This document shows positions 47,814 through 57,116 of a stretch of DNA of 64,000 nucleotides, piece by piece. Every line of letters starts with the position of its first letter. Position 1 is the first letter of the stretch. Both the position numbers and the translations under genes were made by a program. Under the pieces are notes generated by a model. That model ran no database searches, had not been told where the DNA came from, and saw only the letters and a list, made by a program, of their open reading frames with translations. The stretch comes from Rhodanobacter sp. FDAARGOS 1247 (GTDB taxonomy: Bacteria > Pseudomonadota > Gammaproteobacteria > Xanthomonadales > Rhodanobacteraceae), in NCBI RefSeq assembly GCF_016889805.1, contig NZ_CP069535.1, positions 1,922,001 to 1,986,000 on the forward strand. Direction: 5' to 3'.

Positions 47814-50314
47814 CCCAGCTCTTCGCGTTCACCGATCCGCAGGCCGCCGAGCATGCCGTCAGCGGCGGCAAGGGCGCCAACCTGGCCCGCGCCGCGCAGC
47901 ACCTGCCGGTGCCGCCCGGCATCGTGGTCGGCAGCGAGGTCTATCGCGAGTTCGTGGCGCCGTTGCACGAGGCGATCCGTCACGTGCTGGACGACGCCGC
48001 GCTCGACCACGCCGCGCGCAGCGAGCGCATCCAGGCCCTGCTGCTGGCGCAGCCGTTGCCGTCGTCACTGCGCGGCGAGCTGGCCGCCAAGCTGGAAGCA
48101 CTCGATCTGGCCGATGCGCCGGTGGCGGTGCGTTCCTCCGGCACGCTGGAAGACCTGCCCGGCGCTGCGTTCGCCGGCCAGCACGACACCTTGCTCGGCA
48201 TTCGCGGCGTCGATGCCGTGCTCGACGCGATCCGCCGCTGCTACGCCTCGCTGTGGAATGCCCATGTGCTGCCGTATCGCGAACGGATGGGGCTGAACCA
48301 CCTGGATGCGGCGATGGCCGTGGTGGTGCAGAAGATGGTGCTGGTGGACGAGCGCGAAGCCGCCGGCGTGGCGTTCTCGATCGACCCGGTGCGCGGGGCG
48401 CTGGACCAGGTGCTGATCAACGCCGCGTTCGGCCTCGGCGAAACCGTGGTCGGCGGCGAGGAACCGGTCGACGAATACCGCCTCAAGCGCAGCGACATGA
48501 GCGAGGTCGAGGTGGTGATCGCCGAGAAGCCGCGGGCGCTGGTCACCGATGCCGCGGGCGGTACCCGCCACACGATGTTGTCGGCCGAACAGGCGCACGC
48601 CCCTGCCCTCGCCGAGGCACAACGCCGCGCCGTGGCGCAGCTGGCGCTGGCCGCCGAGCAGCACTTCGGCTTCCCGCAGGACATCGAATGGGCGTGGCAG
48701 GACGGCACGCTGTACCTGCTGCAGTCGCGCGCGGTGACGCGCATCCCGGCGCGCTGGACCCGCGACGAATCGGCCGAGCGCTTTCCCAACCCGGTCACCC
48801 CGCTGACCTGGGACCTGTGCGAAGCCGGCTTCCATGCCTCGCTCAACCACAGTTTCAAGCTGATGGGCCTGCCGCCGTTCGGCGACAAGTGGTTCGCGAT
48901 GCGCGACTACTACATCTACGGCAACCAGAACGCGGTCGAACTCTACAGCGGCCGCACGCCGGCGAAGATGCTCAAGGACGTGGAAAGCATCCGCGCCGCG
49001 CTGCCGCAGATCGCGGCGCAGTTCGCCTGGGTGCAGGAGCTGCCGGTGCGCTGGATGCGCGACCTGGACACTTACCTGCTCGGCATCGGCGCCCTGATGC
49101 GCGAGTCGCTGGACGGTCGTCCGCTGAACGAGCTGTGGGACTACGTGCTGCGCATCAATGCGCTGGGCGCCAGCTACTTCCTGCCCAACATCGCGATCTC
49201 GCTGACCCAGCGCACGCTGTACGTGGCCCTGCAGCAGATGCTGCGACTGACGTTGCCGGCCGACCAGGCGCAGCGGGTGTTCGACCAGTTGCTGGCGGTC
49301 ACCGACACCAAGACCGGCCAGGTCAACGCCGAACTGTGGTCGCTGTCGCGACTGCTTCGCATGGATGCCGCCCTGCATGCGCGACTGCGCAGCGGCCCCA
49401 GCGTCGAACTGCTGGAAGAACTGCCGCAGCACCCTGCCTTCCACGCCGAGTTCCAGCGCTTTCTGGCCCGTCACGGCCATCGCGAGCTGGATTTCGACGC
49501 CTACCACCCGACCTGGGTCGAGGCGCCGCAGATCGTGCTGGACCAGCTGAAGATGCTGGTCGACCGGCCTGACGAGGACCGCGCCGCCGCCGAGCTGGCA
49601 CAGAAAGCCGCCCAGGCGGCCATGGAGCACAGCGTGCTCAGCCACGCGCCGGAGGAACTGCGCTACCTGGTGCACGAGGTGATCCGGCTGGCCCGCACGT
49701 ATACCGCACTGGACGACCTGGAGCATTACCAGACCACCCGCCTGCACCTGCCGTTCCGCCGCGGCCTGAAGGCGATCGGCGCACAGCTGGTCGAACGCGG
49801 CGTGCTGGCCGATCCGATGGACGTCTATTTCGTGCCGCTGGCCGTGCTCGACGGCGCGCTGCACAGCGGCGAGCTGGTCCCGATCACGGAAGCCGCCGCC
49901 CGCCACAAGACCGGTTACCTGGCGGCTTGCGCACGCACGCCGGACTGGATTTTCGGCGAGGCGGAACCGGTCGAGGTCGACGGCAGCCACGTGCTCAAGG
50001 GCCTGGGCGGCAGCCCCGGCATCGTCGAGGGCGAGGTATTCGTGGTGCGCAGCCCGGAGGACTTCCCGCACTTCCCCAAGGACGCGATCCTGGTGGCCCG
50101 CACTACCAACCCGGCGTGGACGCCACTGTTCTACCAGGCGCGCGGAGTGATCACCGAAAGCGGCGGCCCGCTGTCGCACGGCGCGGTGACCGCGCGCGAA
50201 CTGGGCCTGCCGGCGGTGATGAGCGTGCGCCACGTGATGCGTCTGCTGGTCAATGGCCAGCGCGTGCGCATCGACGGCCGCCACGGCACCGTCGAGGTTC
50301 TCAGTCCGCCGTAA
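47810..50314 (+). CDS. PEP synthase / rifampicin-phosphotransferase-like enzyme
   Basis: 834 residues. The N-terminal PPDK/PEP-synthase ATP-grasp domain (about 1-310) begins with the GGKGANLARA loop and has VRSSGTLEDLPGAAFAGQHDT. A central helical region takes the place of the substrate domain. The C-terminal phosphohistidine domain ends with GGPLSHGAVTARELGLPAV, His790. It lacks the PEP/pyruvate barrel of true PpsA, and the layout resembles rifampicin phosphotransferases (ATP-grasp, substrate domain, swivelling His). The substrate here is unknown; the operon suggests a lipid or polyprenyl-type alcohol. Confidence 0.8.
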   Translation: MTQLFAFTDPQAAEHAVSGGKGANLARAAQHLPVPPGIVVGSEVYREFVAPLHEAIRHVLDDAALDHAARSERIQALLLAQPLPSSLRGELAAKLEALDLADAPVAVRSSGTLEDLPGAAFAGQHDTLLGIRGVDAVLDAIRRCYASLWNAHVLPYRERMGLNHLDAAMAVVVQKMVLVDEREAAGVAFSIDPVRGALDQVLINAAFGLGETVVGGEEPVDEYRLKRSDMSEVEVVIAEKPRALVTDAAGGTRHTMLSAEQAHAPALAEAQRRAVAQLALAAEQHFGFPQDIEWAWQDGTLYLLQSRAVTRIPARWTRDESAERFPNPVTPLTWDLCEAGFHASLNHSFKLMGLPPFGDKWFAMRDYYIYGNQNAVELYSGRTPAKMLKDVESIRAALPQIAAQFAWVQELPVRWMRDLDTYLLGIGALMRESLDGRPLNELWDYVLRINALGASYFLPNIAISLTQRTLYVALQQMLRLTLPADQAQRVFDQLLAVTDTKTGQVNAELWSLSRLLRMDAALHARLRSGPSVELLEELPQHPAFHAEFQRFLARHGHRELDFDAYHPTWVEAPQIVLDQLKMLVDRPDEDRAAAELAQKAAQAAMEHSVLSHAPEELRYLVHEVIRLARTYTALDDLEHYQTTRLHLPFRRGLKAIGAQLVERGVLADPMDVYFVPLAVLDGALHSGELVPITEAAARHKTGYLAACARTPDWIFGEAEPVEVDGSHVLKGLGGSPGIVEGEVFVVRSPEDFPHFPKDAILVARTTNPAWTPLFYQARGVITESGGPLSHGAVTARELGLPAVMSVRHVMRLLVNGQRVRIDGRHGTVEVLSPP

Positions 50315-50666
50315 TCCAGCGCGTGGCTTCCTCGACCTCGGCACCGTGGAACAGGCGGAACTGGGCCGGGATCGCGAAGCTGAAAGCCGTGGCGGTACCG
50401 CGCAGCCACGGCACATCGGTGACCAGCGCCACGCGATCCCAGCCGCTGAAATGGCGCATGCCGAGCTTGGCATCGTCCCACATCGCGCCGGCGTCGAAGC
50501 CGGTGAAATCGTCGGCGGTGACGTACAGCAGGCGCAGCTTGCGGTTCAGCGCAAACGCCGCCTCCACATCCGGCACGATGATGCTTTCGTAATCCGCCGA
50601 CGTAACCTGTCCATGGACGCGGAAGCCCAGCGTGCCGGGCGGCAGTCCTTCGATCTGTGCGATCAC
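50301..50666 (-). CDS. SpoIIAA-like (STAS/SEC14-type) protein
   Basis: 121 residues with the SpoIIAA-like pattern: GFRVHGQVTSADYESIIVPDVEAA, LRLLYVTADDFTGFDAGAMWDD, and RVALVTDVPWL. Such small cytoplasmic proteins are seen widely in proteobacteria and their role is unknown. Its 3' end overlaps the end of the PEP-synthase-like gene by 14 bp on the opposite strand. Confidence 0.82.
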   Translation of the reverse strand: MIAQIEGLPPGTLGFRVHGQVTSADYESIIVPDVEAAFALNRKLRLLYVTADDFTGFDAGAMWDDAKLGMRHFSGWDRVALVTDVPWLRGTATAFSFAIPAQFRLFHGAEVEEATRWITAD

Positions 50667-50755
50667 GGGCGTTCTCCCTCGATGACGTCGGGAACAGTCT
50701 GATCCGCGCCACGTGAAAACCGCGCAAGAGACGCCCGCTCATGGGCGCAGGAACT

Positions 50756-52468
50756 TCAGGCCGGCTCGATATGCCGCAGCAGCAGGCGCGGGCTTTCGCG
50801 ACCCTGCCAGTCGTTGATGACCAGCTCGTAGGCCGCGCGCAGCCGCGGCGGCGGTGGCTGGCCGTGGTAAGCGTTGAACATCACTGCGTCGTGCACGGCA
50901 CCATCGCGCGGGTCTCGCAACTGCAGGCGCAGATGGCATTCACCCATCACCTTCCAGCTGGCGCAATCGAACAGGTTGTCGAACAGCGGTTCGGGGAACG
51001 CCTGGCCCCACGGGCCGGCAGCGCGCAACTGCCGGGCCAATGCCAGCGTGGCGGCACCGGGCGGCAGCTCGCCGTCGGTGTGCAGCACCGCCTGCAGGCG
51101 TTCGGGTTCGATCAGTTCGCGTGCGACAGCATCGAAGGCAGCGGCGAAGCGCGGATAGTCCGCCGCTTTCAGGCTGAGCCCGGCGGCCATCGCGTGGCCA
51201 CCGAAGCGCTCGATCAGGCCAGGCTGGCGCGCATCGATGACGGCCAGCGCATCGCGGACATGGAAGCCGGGGATCGAGCGTGCCGAACCCCGCAAGTGCT
51301 CGACGTCGTCCTCGCTGGCCGGGGCGAAGGCGATCACCGGGCGGTGCAGCCGTTCCTTCAGCTTCGAGGCCACCAGGCCCACCACGCCCGCGTGCCAGGA
51401 CGGCTCGAACAGGGCCACTCCGATGGCGTCGATGTCGGAAAGACCCGCCACCATCTGTTCCGCCTCGGCCACCATCGACGCCTGCAGGTCGCGGCGTTCG
51501 CGATTGATCGCATCGAGTTGCGCGGCGCAGTGACGCGCGCGCGCCAGGTCATCGGTGAGCAGGCATTCCACGCCCAGCCGCATGTCTTCCAGCCGCCCCG
51601 CGGCGTTCAGGCGCGGCCCCACGGCGAAGCCCAGATCGCTGGCGCACAGCGTCGCCAGGCTGCGCTTGCCGACCTCGACCAGGGCGCCGATGCCGGCGCA
51701 GGCGCGACCGCTGCGCATGCGCTGCAGTCCGGCTTCGACCAGCACGCGATTGTTGAAATCCAGCGGCACCAGGTCGGCCACCGTGCCCAGCGCGACCAGG
51801 TCGAGCAGGCTGGACAGGTCCGGCTCGGCACTCGTGAAGGCGCCCTGCTCCCGCAACACGGCGCGCAGGCTCAGCAGCAGGTAGAACATCACGCCGACGC
51901 CGGCCAGCATCTTGCTGGGGAACGGGTCGCCGGCCAGATTCGGATTGACCATCGCGTCGCAGTCCGGCAACTGCTCGCCGGGCAGGTGGTGGTCGGTGAC
52001 GATGACGCGGATGCCGCGCGCCTTCGCCGCGGCCACGCCGGCCACGCTGGCGACTCCGTTGTCGACGGTGACGATCAACCGGGGCGTCGGCTGCAGCGAG
52101 GCCACGAAGGCGGCGCTCAAGCCGTAGCCGTGGGTGAAGCGATTCGGAATCGCGTAGTCGACCCGCTGCGCGCCGAGCAGGCGCAAACCGCGCACGGCCA
52201 CGGCGGTGCCGGTGGCGCCGTCGCAGTCGTAGTCGCCGGCGACCAGGATCGACCAGTCGTCGCGGATCGCCTCGGCCAGCAAGGCCACCGCCTGATCCAT
52301 CCCGCCCAGCAACTGCGGCGCCAGCATGCGCGCCAGCCGGTGCTCGACCTGGGCCGGTTGCAGCACGCCGCGCGCGGCGTAGACCTGCTGCAACACCGGA
52401 TGCACCGACTCCGGCCAGCCGGCGGGGACGCCGCGACTTTCGCGGCGACGCAGCTTCAGGACGCTCAA
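50756..52468 (-). CDS. recJ: Single-stranded-DNA exonuclease RecJ
   Basis: 570 residues from a TTG at 52468 that overlaps the upstream stop (TTGA). MSVLKLRRRESRG then lines up with the E. coli RecJ start; an ATG at 52504 is an alternative. DHH phosphoesterase motifs: VAGDYDCDGATGTA, VTVDNG, VTDHHLPGE with the DHH, and GGHAMAAGLSL in the DHHA1 domain. A 5'-3' ssDNA exonuclease for recombination and repair. Downstream partner of the rpfE-like gene, as in Xanthomonas. Confidence 0.95.
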   Translation of the reverse strand: MSVLKLRRRESRGVPAGWPESVHPVLQQVYAARGVLQPAQVEHRLARMLAPQLLGGMDQAVALLAEAIRDDWSILVAGDYDCDGATGTAVAVRGLRLLGAQRVDYAIPNRFTHGYGLSAAFVASLQPTPRLIVTVDNGVASVAGVAAAKARGIRVIVTDHHLPGEQLPDCDAMVNPNLAGDPFPSKMLAGVGVMFYLLLSLRAVLREQGAFTSAEPDLSSLLDLVALGTVADLVPLDFNNRVLVEAGLQRMRSGRACAGIGALVEVGKRSLATLCASDLGFAVGPRLNAAGRLEDMRLGVECLLTDDLARARHCAAQLDAINRERRDLQASMVAEAEQMVAGLSDIDAIGVALFEPSWHAGVVGLVASKLKERLHRPVIAFAPASEDDVEHLRGSARSIPGFHVRDALAVIDARQPGLIERFGGHAMAAGLSLKAADYPRFAAAFDAVARELIEPERLQAVLHTDGELPPGAATLALARQLRAAGPWGQAFPEPLFDNLFDCASWKVMGECHLRLQLRDPRDGAVHDAVMFNAYHGQPPPPRLRAAYELVINDWQGRESPRLLLRHIEPA

Positions 52469-53385
52469 CGCCCGCCCCGGCGCCACACGCGCAGGCGATG
52501 CCATGGCTTGCGCTGCCAGCGTTCGCCGCTGGCGAAATGCAGCAGCACTGGTTGCCGCGCCAGCAAGGGCTGCACCGCCGGCCACCAGCGTGCGGCGATC
52601 TCGTGGGCCGGCAGGTCCTGCAGGTCGACCAGCCAGCCCTCGCGGGCGCTGGCGATAACGTCGACGCTGCGTGCCTGCTGCGCGATGCCGGCGTGCGCGG
52701 CCAGCGCGCGCAGCAACACGTCGTCGCTGATCACGCCGACGAGCTCACTGCCGATCCTGGTCGGCAGGCGACCGCCGCCCCACAGCCACAGGCTGTTCAC
52801 CGGCGACAGCCCGCGCGCCTGCCGTTGCGCATTCAGCGGATGCTGGTGCAGCAGCACCTGGATGTCGTTGAGCAGGACGCGCCAGCGACGCCCTTCCGGT
52901 CCTTGCGGCAGATGCTGGGCGAGGTCTTCGCCCAGCGCCTGGGCGGGCGCGGCGAACTCGGGCAGCGCCATGTCCGCGGGCAGCCGCAGATGCCAGTGGT
53001 CCGGCGAGGAAACCTCCAACTGCATGCCGGCCTCGTCGAATACCGGCCGCAGGCTTTCGGCCAGCGTCCGGGCTGCGTCGATATCCAGTTGCAGGCGACC
53101 GCAGGCCAGCAGGCGCACGCCGTTCATGTCCGGCTGCACCCAGGCCGGATCGGCCGAAAGCCACAGGCCGTCGCCCGCATCGCCGGCCAGGAACTGGCGG
53201 GTGATCGCCGCGGCGGGAAGATTCGCGCCGATGTTCGTGAAGTGGTCGGCCAAGCCGCCAAGATAACCATCGCCGCCGCCGGCAAGACGGTCGGCCCGGG
53301 CCAGCCATTCGCGCAGCGGGTGGCCTGGGCCGAAGTGCGCCAGCGCGGGCAGCCACAATTGCAGCGAAGGGATGGCGGTCGACAT
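52465..53385 (-). CDS. RpfE-like protein (also annotated as phosphoglycerate-mutase-like)
   Basis: 306 residues. Resembles the Xanthomonas RpfE family: LWLPALAHFGPGHPLREWLARADR, AAAITRQFLAGDAGDGLWLSADPAWV, then PDMNGVRLLACG. No catalytic motif is evident. In Xanthomonas rpfE lies next to recJ in the rpf (diffusible signal factor) cluster, but no rpfC, rpfG, rpfF or rpfB is in this window, so only the linkage is shared. Stop overlaps the recJ start. Confidence 0.75.
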   Translation of the reverse strand: MSTAIPSLQLWLPALAHFGPGHPLREWLARADRLAGGGDGYLGGLADHFTNIGANLPAAAITRQFLAGDAGDGLWLSADPAWVQPDMNGVRLLACGRLQLDIDAARTLAESLRPVFDEAGMQLEVSSPDHWHLRLPADMALPEFAAPAQALGEDLAQHLPQGPEGRRWRVLLNDIQVLLHQHPLNAQRQARGLSPVNSLWLWGGGRLPTRIGSELVGVISDDVLLRALAAHAGIAQQARSVDVIASAREGWLVDLQDLPAHEIAARWWPAVQPLLARQPVLLHFASGERWQRKPWHRLRVWRRGGR

Positions 53386-53388
53386 CGG

Positions 53389-55323
53389 CTACGCCTCCAG
53401 TTGTTCCATCAGCGTCAGCCATTCGCCTTCCAGTGCTTCCTTCTCGCCGCGCAACTCGGCCTGGCGCTGGCCCAGTCGCATCATCTCCTGGGTCGGGCCG
53501 TTGTAGGTGGCCGGATCGGCGAGCTGCGCCTCCAGCGCGGCCAGCTCGCCATCGATGGCGGCGGTGCGCGTCTCGATCTTCTTCACCCGCTGGCGCGCGG
53601 CCTTTTCGTCGTCGCGCTGGGCGGCGGCCTGGCGACGGCGTTCCTCCGGCGAAACCTCGACCACCTTGACCACCACGGGCTTGGCCGCGCCGGCCTTCGC
53701 CGCTTTCTTGCTGGCCGAACCGCGATTTTTCAGCCAGCGGGCGTAGTCGTCGAGGTCGCCGTCGAACGGTTCCACCACGCTGTCGGCCACGCGCCAGAAA
53801 CTGTCGCAGACCAGGCCCAGCAGGTGGCGGTCGTGCGATACCAGCACCAGGGCGCCGTCGAAATCGGCCAGCGCGTCGGCCAGCGCCTCGCGCATGTCCA
53901 GGTCGAGATGGTTGGTCGGCTCGTCCAGCAGCAGCAGGTTCGGCTTGTCCCAGGCGATCAGCGCCAGTGCCAGGCGCGCCCGTTCGCCGCCGGAGAAACC
54001 GTCGACGGATTCGAAGGCGCGATCGCCGGCAAAATTCCAGTTGCCGAGGAAGTCGCGCATCACCTGCGTCGCCACCCCCGGCGCCTTGTCCATCAGGTGA
54101 TCGAGCGCGCTGGCGCCTTCGCGCAGGCTTTCCACCGTGTGCTGGGCGAAGTAGCCGATGTTCAGGTCCTTGTGCACCTTGCGCTCGCCGCCGAACGGTT
54201 CCAGTTCGCCCACCAGGGTTTTCACCAGGGTGGATTTGCCGGCGCCGTTGGGGCCAAGCAGGCCGATCCGCTCACCGGCCTCGATGGAGAAACGCACGTC
54301 GGCCAGCACGATGTTGGCGACTTCGTCGTTGCCCTCGCGGCTGGACGGATCGGCTGCGTAGCCCGCGGTGATGTCTTCCAGTTGCAGCATCGAATCCGGC
54401 AGGCGGCCAGGCACCGGGAAGCTGAAGCTGAAGGGTCGCTCGGCGCGCACCGCCTCGGTGCCGGCCAGCTTCTCCAGCCGCTTCATCCGCGACTGCGCCT
54501 GCTTGGCCTTGCTGGCCTTGGCCTTGAAGCGGTCGACGAAGGACTGCAGGTGCGCCCGCTCGGCCTGCTCGCGTTCGTGCGAGATCTGCTGCTGGCGCAA
54601 CTGCTCGGCGCGCAGGCGCTCGAACGCGCTGTAGTTGCCGGTGTACAGCTTGGCCTTGCCGTCGTTGAGGTGCAGCGTGTGGGTGATCACGCCGTCGAGG
54701 AACTCGCGGTCATGCGAGATGATCAGCAAGGTGCCCTGGTAGCGGCGCAGCCATTCCTCCAGCCAGAGCACGGCGTCGAGGTCGAGATGGTTGGTCGGCT
54801 CGTCCAGCAGCAGCAGGTCGGACGGGCACATCAGCGCCCGCGCCAGGTTCAAACGCCCACGCCAGCCACCGGAGAATTCCTGCACCGCGCGCTCGTGGGT
54901 TTCCGGGGGAAAGCCCAGCCCGTGCAACAGCCGTCCGGCGCGGGCGCGGCCGTCGTAGCCGTTCAGTTCCTCGATGCGGTGGTGCGCCTTGGCCATCGCG
55001 TCCATGTCGCCGCGTTCGCCGGCCTCCGCCTCGGCGTTGATCGCCGCGGCCAGTTCCTCGTCGCCGCCCAGCACGTAATCGATCGCCGCATCCGGCAGCG
55101 CCGGGGTTTCCTGCGCCACCGAGGCCAGCCGCAGCTTGCCCGACATCTCCAGCTCGCCGGCGTCGCCTTCCAGCTTGCCCTGCAGCGCGGCGAACAGGCT
55201 GGACTTGCCGCAGCCGTTGCGGCCGATCACGCCCAGGCGCCAGCCACTCTGGATCACCAGGTCGATGTCGGAAAGCAGCAGACGGCTGCCACGGCGCAAG
55301 GCGAAATGTCGGAAGGAAATCAT
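53389..55323 (-). CDS. ABC-F family ATPase, YheS-like
   Basis: 644 residues. Two ABC domains: Walker A GRNGCGKSS and GPNGAGKST, signature FSGGWRGRL and FSGGERARL, and Walker B LLLDEPTNHLDLD in both. A Lys-rich inter-domain linker lies around 240-290 and the C-terminal coiled coil (after about 535) contains RRQAAAQRDDEKAARQR. No membrane part, so a soluble ABC-F translation factor that acts on the ribosome E site. Closest in layout to YheS. Start MISFRHFALRRGSRLLL is the family norm. Confidence 0.92.
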   Translation of the reverse strand: MISFRHFALRRGSRLLLSDIDLVIQSGWRLGVIGRNGCGKSSLFAALQGKLEGDAGELEMSGKLRLASVAQETPALPDAAIDYVLGGDEELAAAINAEAEAGERGDMDAMAKAHHRIEELNGYDGRARAGRLLHGLGFPPETHERAVQEFSGGWRGRLNLARALMCPSDLLLLDEPTNHLDLDAVLWLEEWLRRYQGTLLIISHDREFLDGVITHTLHLNDGKAKLYTGNYSAFERLRAEQLRQQQISHEREQAERAHLQSFVDRFKAKASKAKQAQSRMKRLEKLAGTEAVRAERPFSFSFPVPGRLPDSMLQLEDITAGYAADPSSREGNDEVANIVLADVRFSIEAGERIGLLGPNGAGKSTLVKTLVGELEPFGGERKVHKDLNIGYFAQHTVESLREGASALDHLMDKAPGVATQVMRDFLGNWNFAGDRAFESVDGFSGGERARLALALIAWDKPNLLLLDEPTNHLDLDMREALADALADFDGALVLVSHDRHLLGLVCDSFWRVADSVVEPFDGDLDDYARWLKNRGSASKKAAKAGAAKPVVVKVVEVSPEERRRQAAAQRDDEKAARQRVKKIETRTAAIDGELAALEAQLADPATYNGPTQEMMRLGQRQAELRGEKEALEGEWLTLMEQLEA

Positions 55324-55517
55324 GAAAAACCCGGGCTGAAACGGACGGGTCGTCGCCCGCAGCCGCCCATGATAGCGGCGATCAGGCTATTCTCGACCAG
55401 TCGCCGGGCCTGGCCGAATGCCGAACCCATCGCAATCGCCCGTGTCCGGCATGGCGTAGCATGGGCGCTTCTGCTACAACGACGCCGCATACAGCCTTGC
55501 AGGGAGAGGGGGAGCCA

Positions 55518-55877
55518 ATGATCAAGTTCACCAGTATTTTGCCGATCGTCGTCTTGGCGGCAGGCGCTGCCTTTGCCGCACCGCAGACTGCGGCCGCCGC
55601 GCAGCACAAGCATGGCGACAGCCTGCTGGTGCATCGCGTGCAGCAGGAAAAGGGCATGAACCTGCCCCGCCGCGGCCTCAGCATGAGCCAGGTCGAGAAG
55701 ACCTGGGGCGCACCGCAGCGCAAGCTGTCCCCGCGCGGTGGCGACACCGCCAAGCACCCGCAGATCAATCGCTGGGAATACGCGAACTTCATCGTGTACT
55801 TCGAACACAGCCACGTGATCCATTCGGTGCTGAACACGCCGGCGGGCAACAATACCAATCCGTCCGCGGTCAACTGA
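55518..55877 (+). CDS. Small periplasmic protein of unknown function
   Basis: 119 residues with a signal peptide (SILPIVVLAAGAAFAAPQ, cleavage near residue 20). The mature part has RRGLSMSQVEKTWGAPQRKL then RWEYANFIVYFEHSHVIHSVL, a helix-strand pattern like the BamE/SmpA fold but without its sequence hallmarks. GGGGGAGCC precedes ATG 55518. Monocistronic between two unrelated genes. Confidence 0.75.
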   Translation: MIKFTSILPIVVLAAGAAFAAPQTAAAAQHKHGDSLLVHRVQQEKGMNLPRRGLSMSQVEKTWGAPQRKLSPRGGDTAKHPQINRWEYANFIVYFEHSHVIHSVLNTPAGNNTNPSAVN

Positions 55878-56007
55878 TCCGGCTTCATGAAGGCGCGGCC
55901 CGCAGCGATGCGGGCCGCGTTTTTGTGTGCGCGTGTCCGCCGCGTCGTACACTTTGCGGTCGCGCGCCAAACCCGGCGTGCCCAGCGTGCACACGAGATC
56001 ACCCCGC

Positions 56008-57057
56008 ATGACCGACCACAACCTGCGCCTGCCCGCGGAATGGGAACCGCAATCCGCCGTCCTGATCGCCTGGCCGCACGCGGACACCGACTGGGCCGAA
56101 CGACTGGCCTCGGTGGAAACCACCTACGTGGCGCTGGCCGCCGCGGTGACGCGCTTCCAGTCGCTGATCATCGTGGTCGCCGATGAAGACTTGCGCGTCC
56201 ACGTGGAAGGCCTGCTCGCCGACGCCGGCGTGGACTTGTCGAAGCTGCGCTGCATCACCCTGCCCTACGACGACACCTGGCTGCGCGACTCCGGCCCGAT
56301 CACGCTGAAGGGCGGTGCCCGGGGCTTCCAGCTCACCGACTTCCGCTTCACCGGCTGGGGCGGCAAGTTCGGCGCCGAACAGGACGATGCCCTGGTCGCC
56401 GGCCTGGTCGCCGCGGGCGTGTTCGGCCACGCCGCGCACAAGCGCATCGACTGGGCGCTGGAAGGTGGCGGCATCGAGAGCGACGGCGTGGGCAGCATCC
56501 TCACCACCTGGCGCTGCCTGGTGCAGCGCCACCCGGAACAGTCGCGCGAGGAAATGAGCGCCATCCTGCGCGACGGCCTGCACGCCGATCGCGTGCTGTG
56601 GCTGGACTACGGCTACCTCGAAGGCGACGACACCGACGCCCACATCGACACCCTGGCCCGCTTCGCGCCGGACGACCGGATCGTGTTCCAGGCCTGCGAC
56701 GACGCCAGCGATCCGCACCACGAGGAGCTGCAGCGCATGGCCGGCGAACTGGCCGCGCTGCGCACCGTCGATGGCCGTCCATATCGACTGCACCCGCTGC
56801 CGTGGCCGCGGCCCATCCTTGATAAAAGCGGCATCGATGAGGGACGCCGCCTCGCCGCGTCCTACGCGAACTACCTGATCGTCAACGGCGCCGTGCTGGT
56901 GCCGGCCTACGACGACCCGGCCGACGCCGAGGCCGCCCGCATCATCGGCGCGGCGCATCCGGGCCGCGAGATCGTGCAGGTGCCGTGCCGGCCGCTGATC
57001 TGGCAGAACGGCAGCCTGCACTGCATCACCATGCAGCTGCCGGCCGGGCTGGCCTGA
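56008..57057 (+). CDS. aguA: Agmatine deiminase
   Basis: 349 residues of the PAD family: PHADTDWAERL near the start, DDTWLRDSGPI with the catalytic Asp, LEGGGIESDG with the catalytic Glu/His region, and nucleophile Cys339 in NGSLHCITMQ. Converts agmatine to N-carbamoylputrescine. aguB follows, giving the arginine-decarboxylase route to putrescine. ATG 56008 is used; an upstream in-frame ATG (55927) would add 27 unconserved residues. Confidence 0.95.
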   Translation: MTDHNLRLPAEWEPQSAVLIAWPHADTDWAERLASVETTYVALAAAVTRFQSLIIVVADEDLRVHVEGLLADAGVDLSKLRCITLPYDDTWLRDSGPITLKGGARGFQLTDFRFTGWGGKFGAEQDDALVAGLVAAGVFGHAAHKRIDWALEGGGIESDGVGSILTTWRCLVQRHPEQSREEMSAILRDGLHADRVLWLDYGYLEGDDTDAHIDTLARFAPDDRIVFQACDDASDPHHEELQRMAGELAALRTVDGRPYRLHPLPWPRPILDKSGIDEGRRLAASYANYLIVNGAVLVPAYDDPADAEAARIIGAAHPGREIVQVPCRPLIWQNGSLHCITMQLPAGLA

Positions 57058-57116
57058 GCCGCATCGGCTAAACTGCAGGGTCTGTTTCGCCTGGCGCCAT
57101 GCCGAGGATAGCCCCG

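Noticed and set aside
52498..55521. 1007-codon plus-strand frame
   Set aside because: Antisense to the rpfE-like and ABC-F genes.
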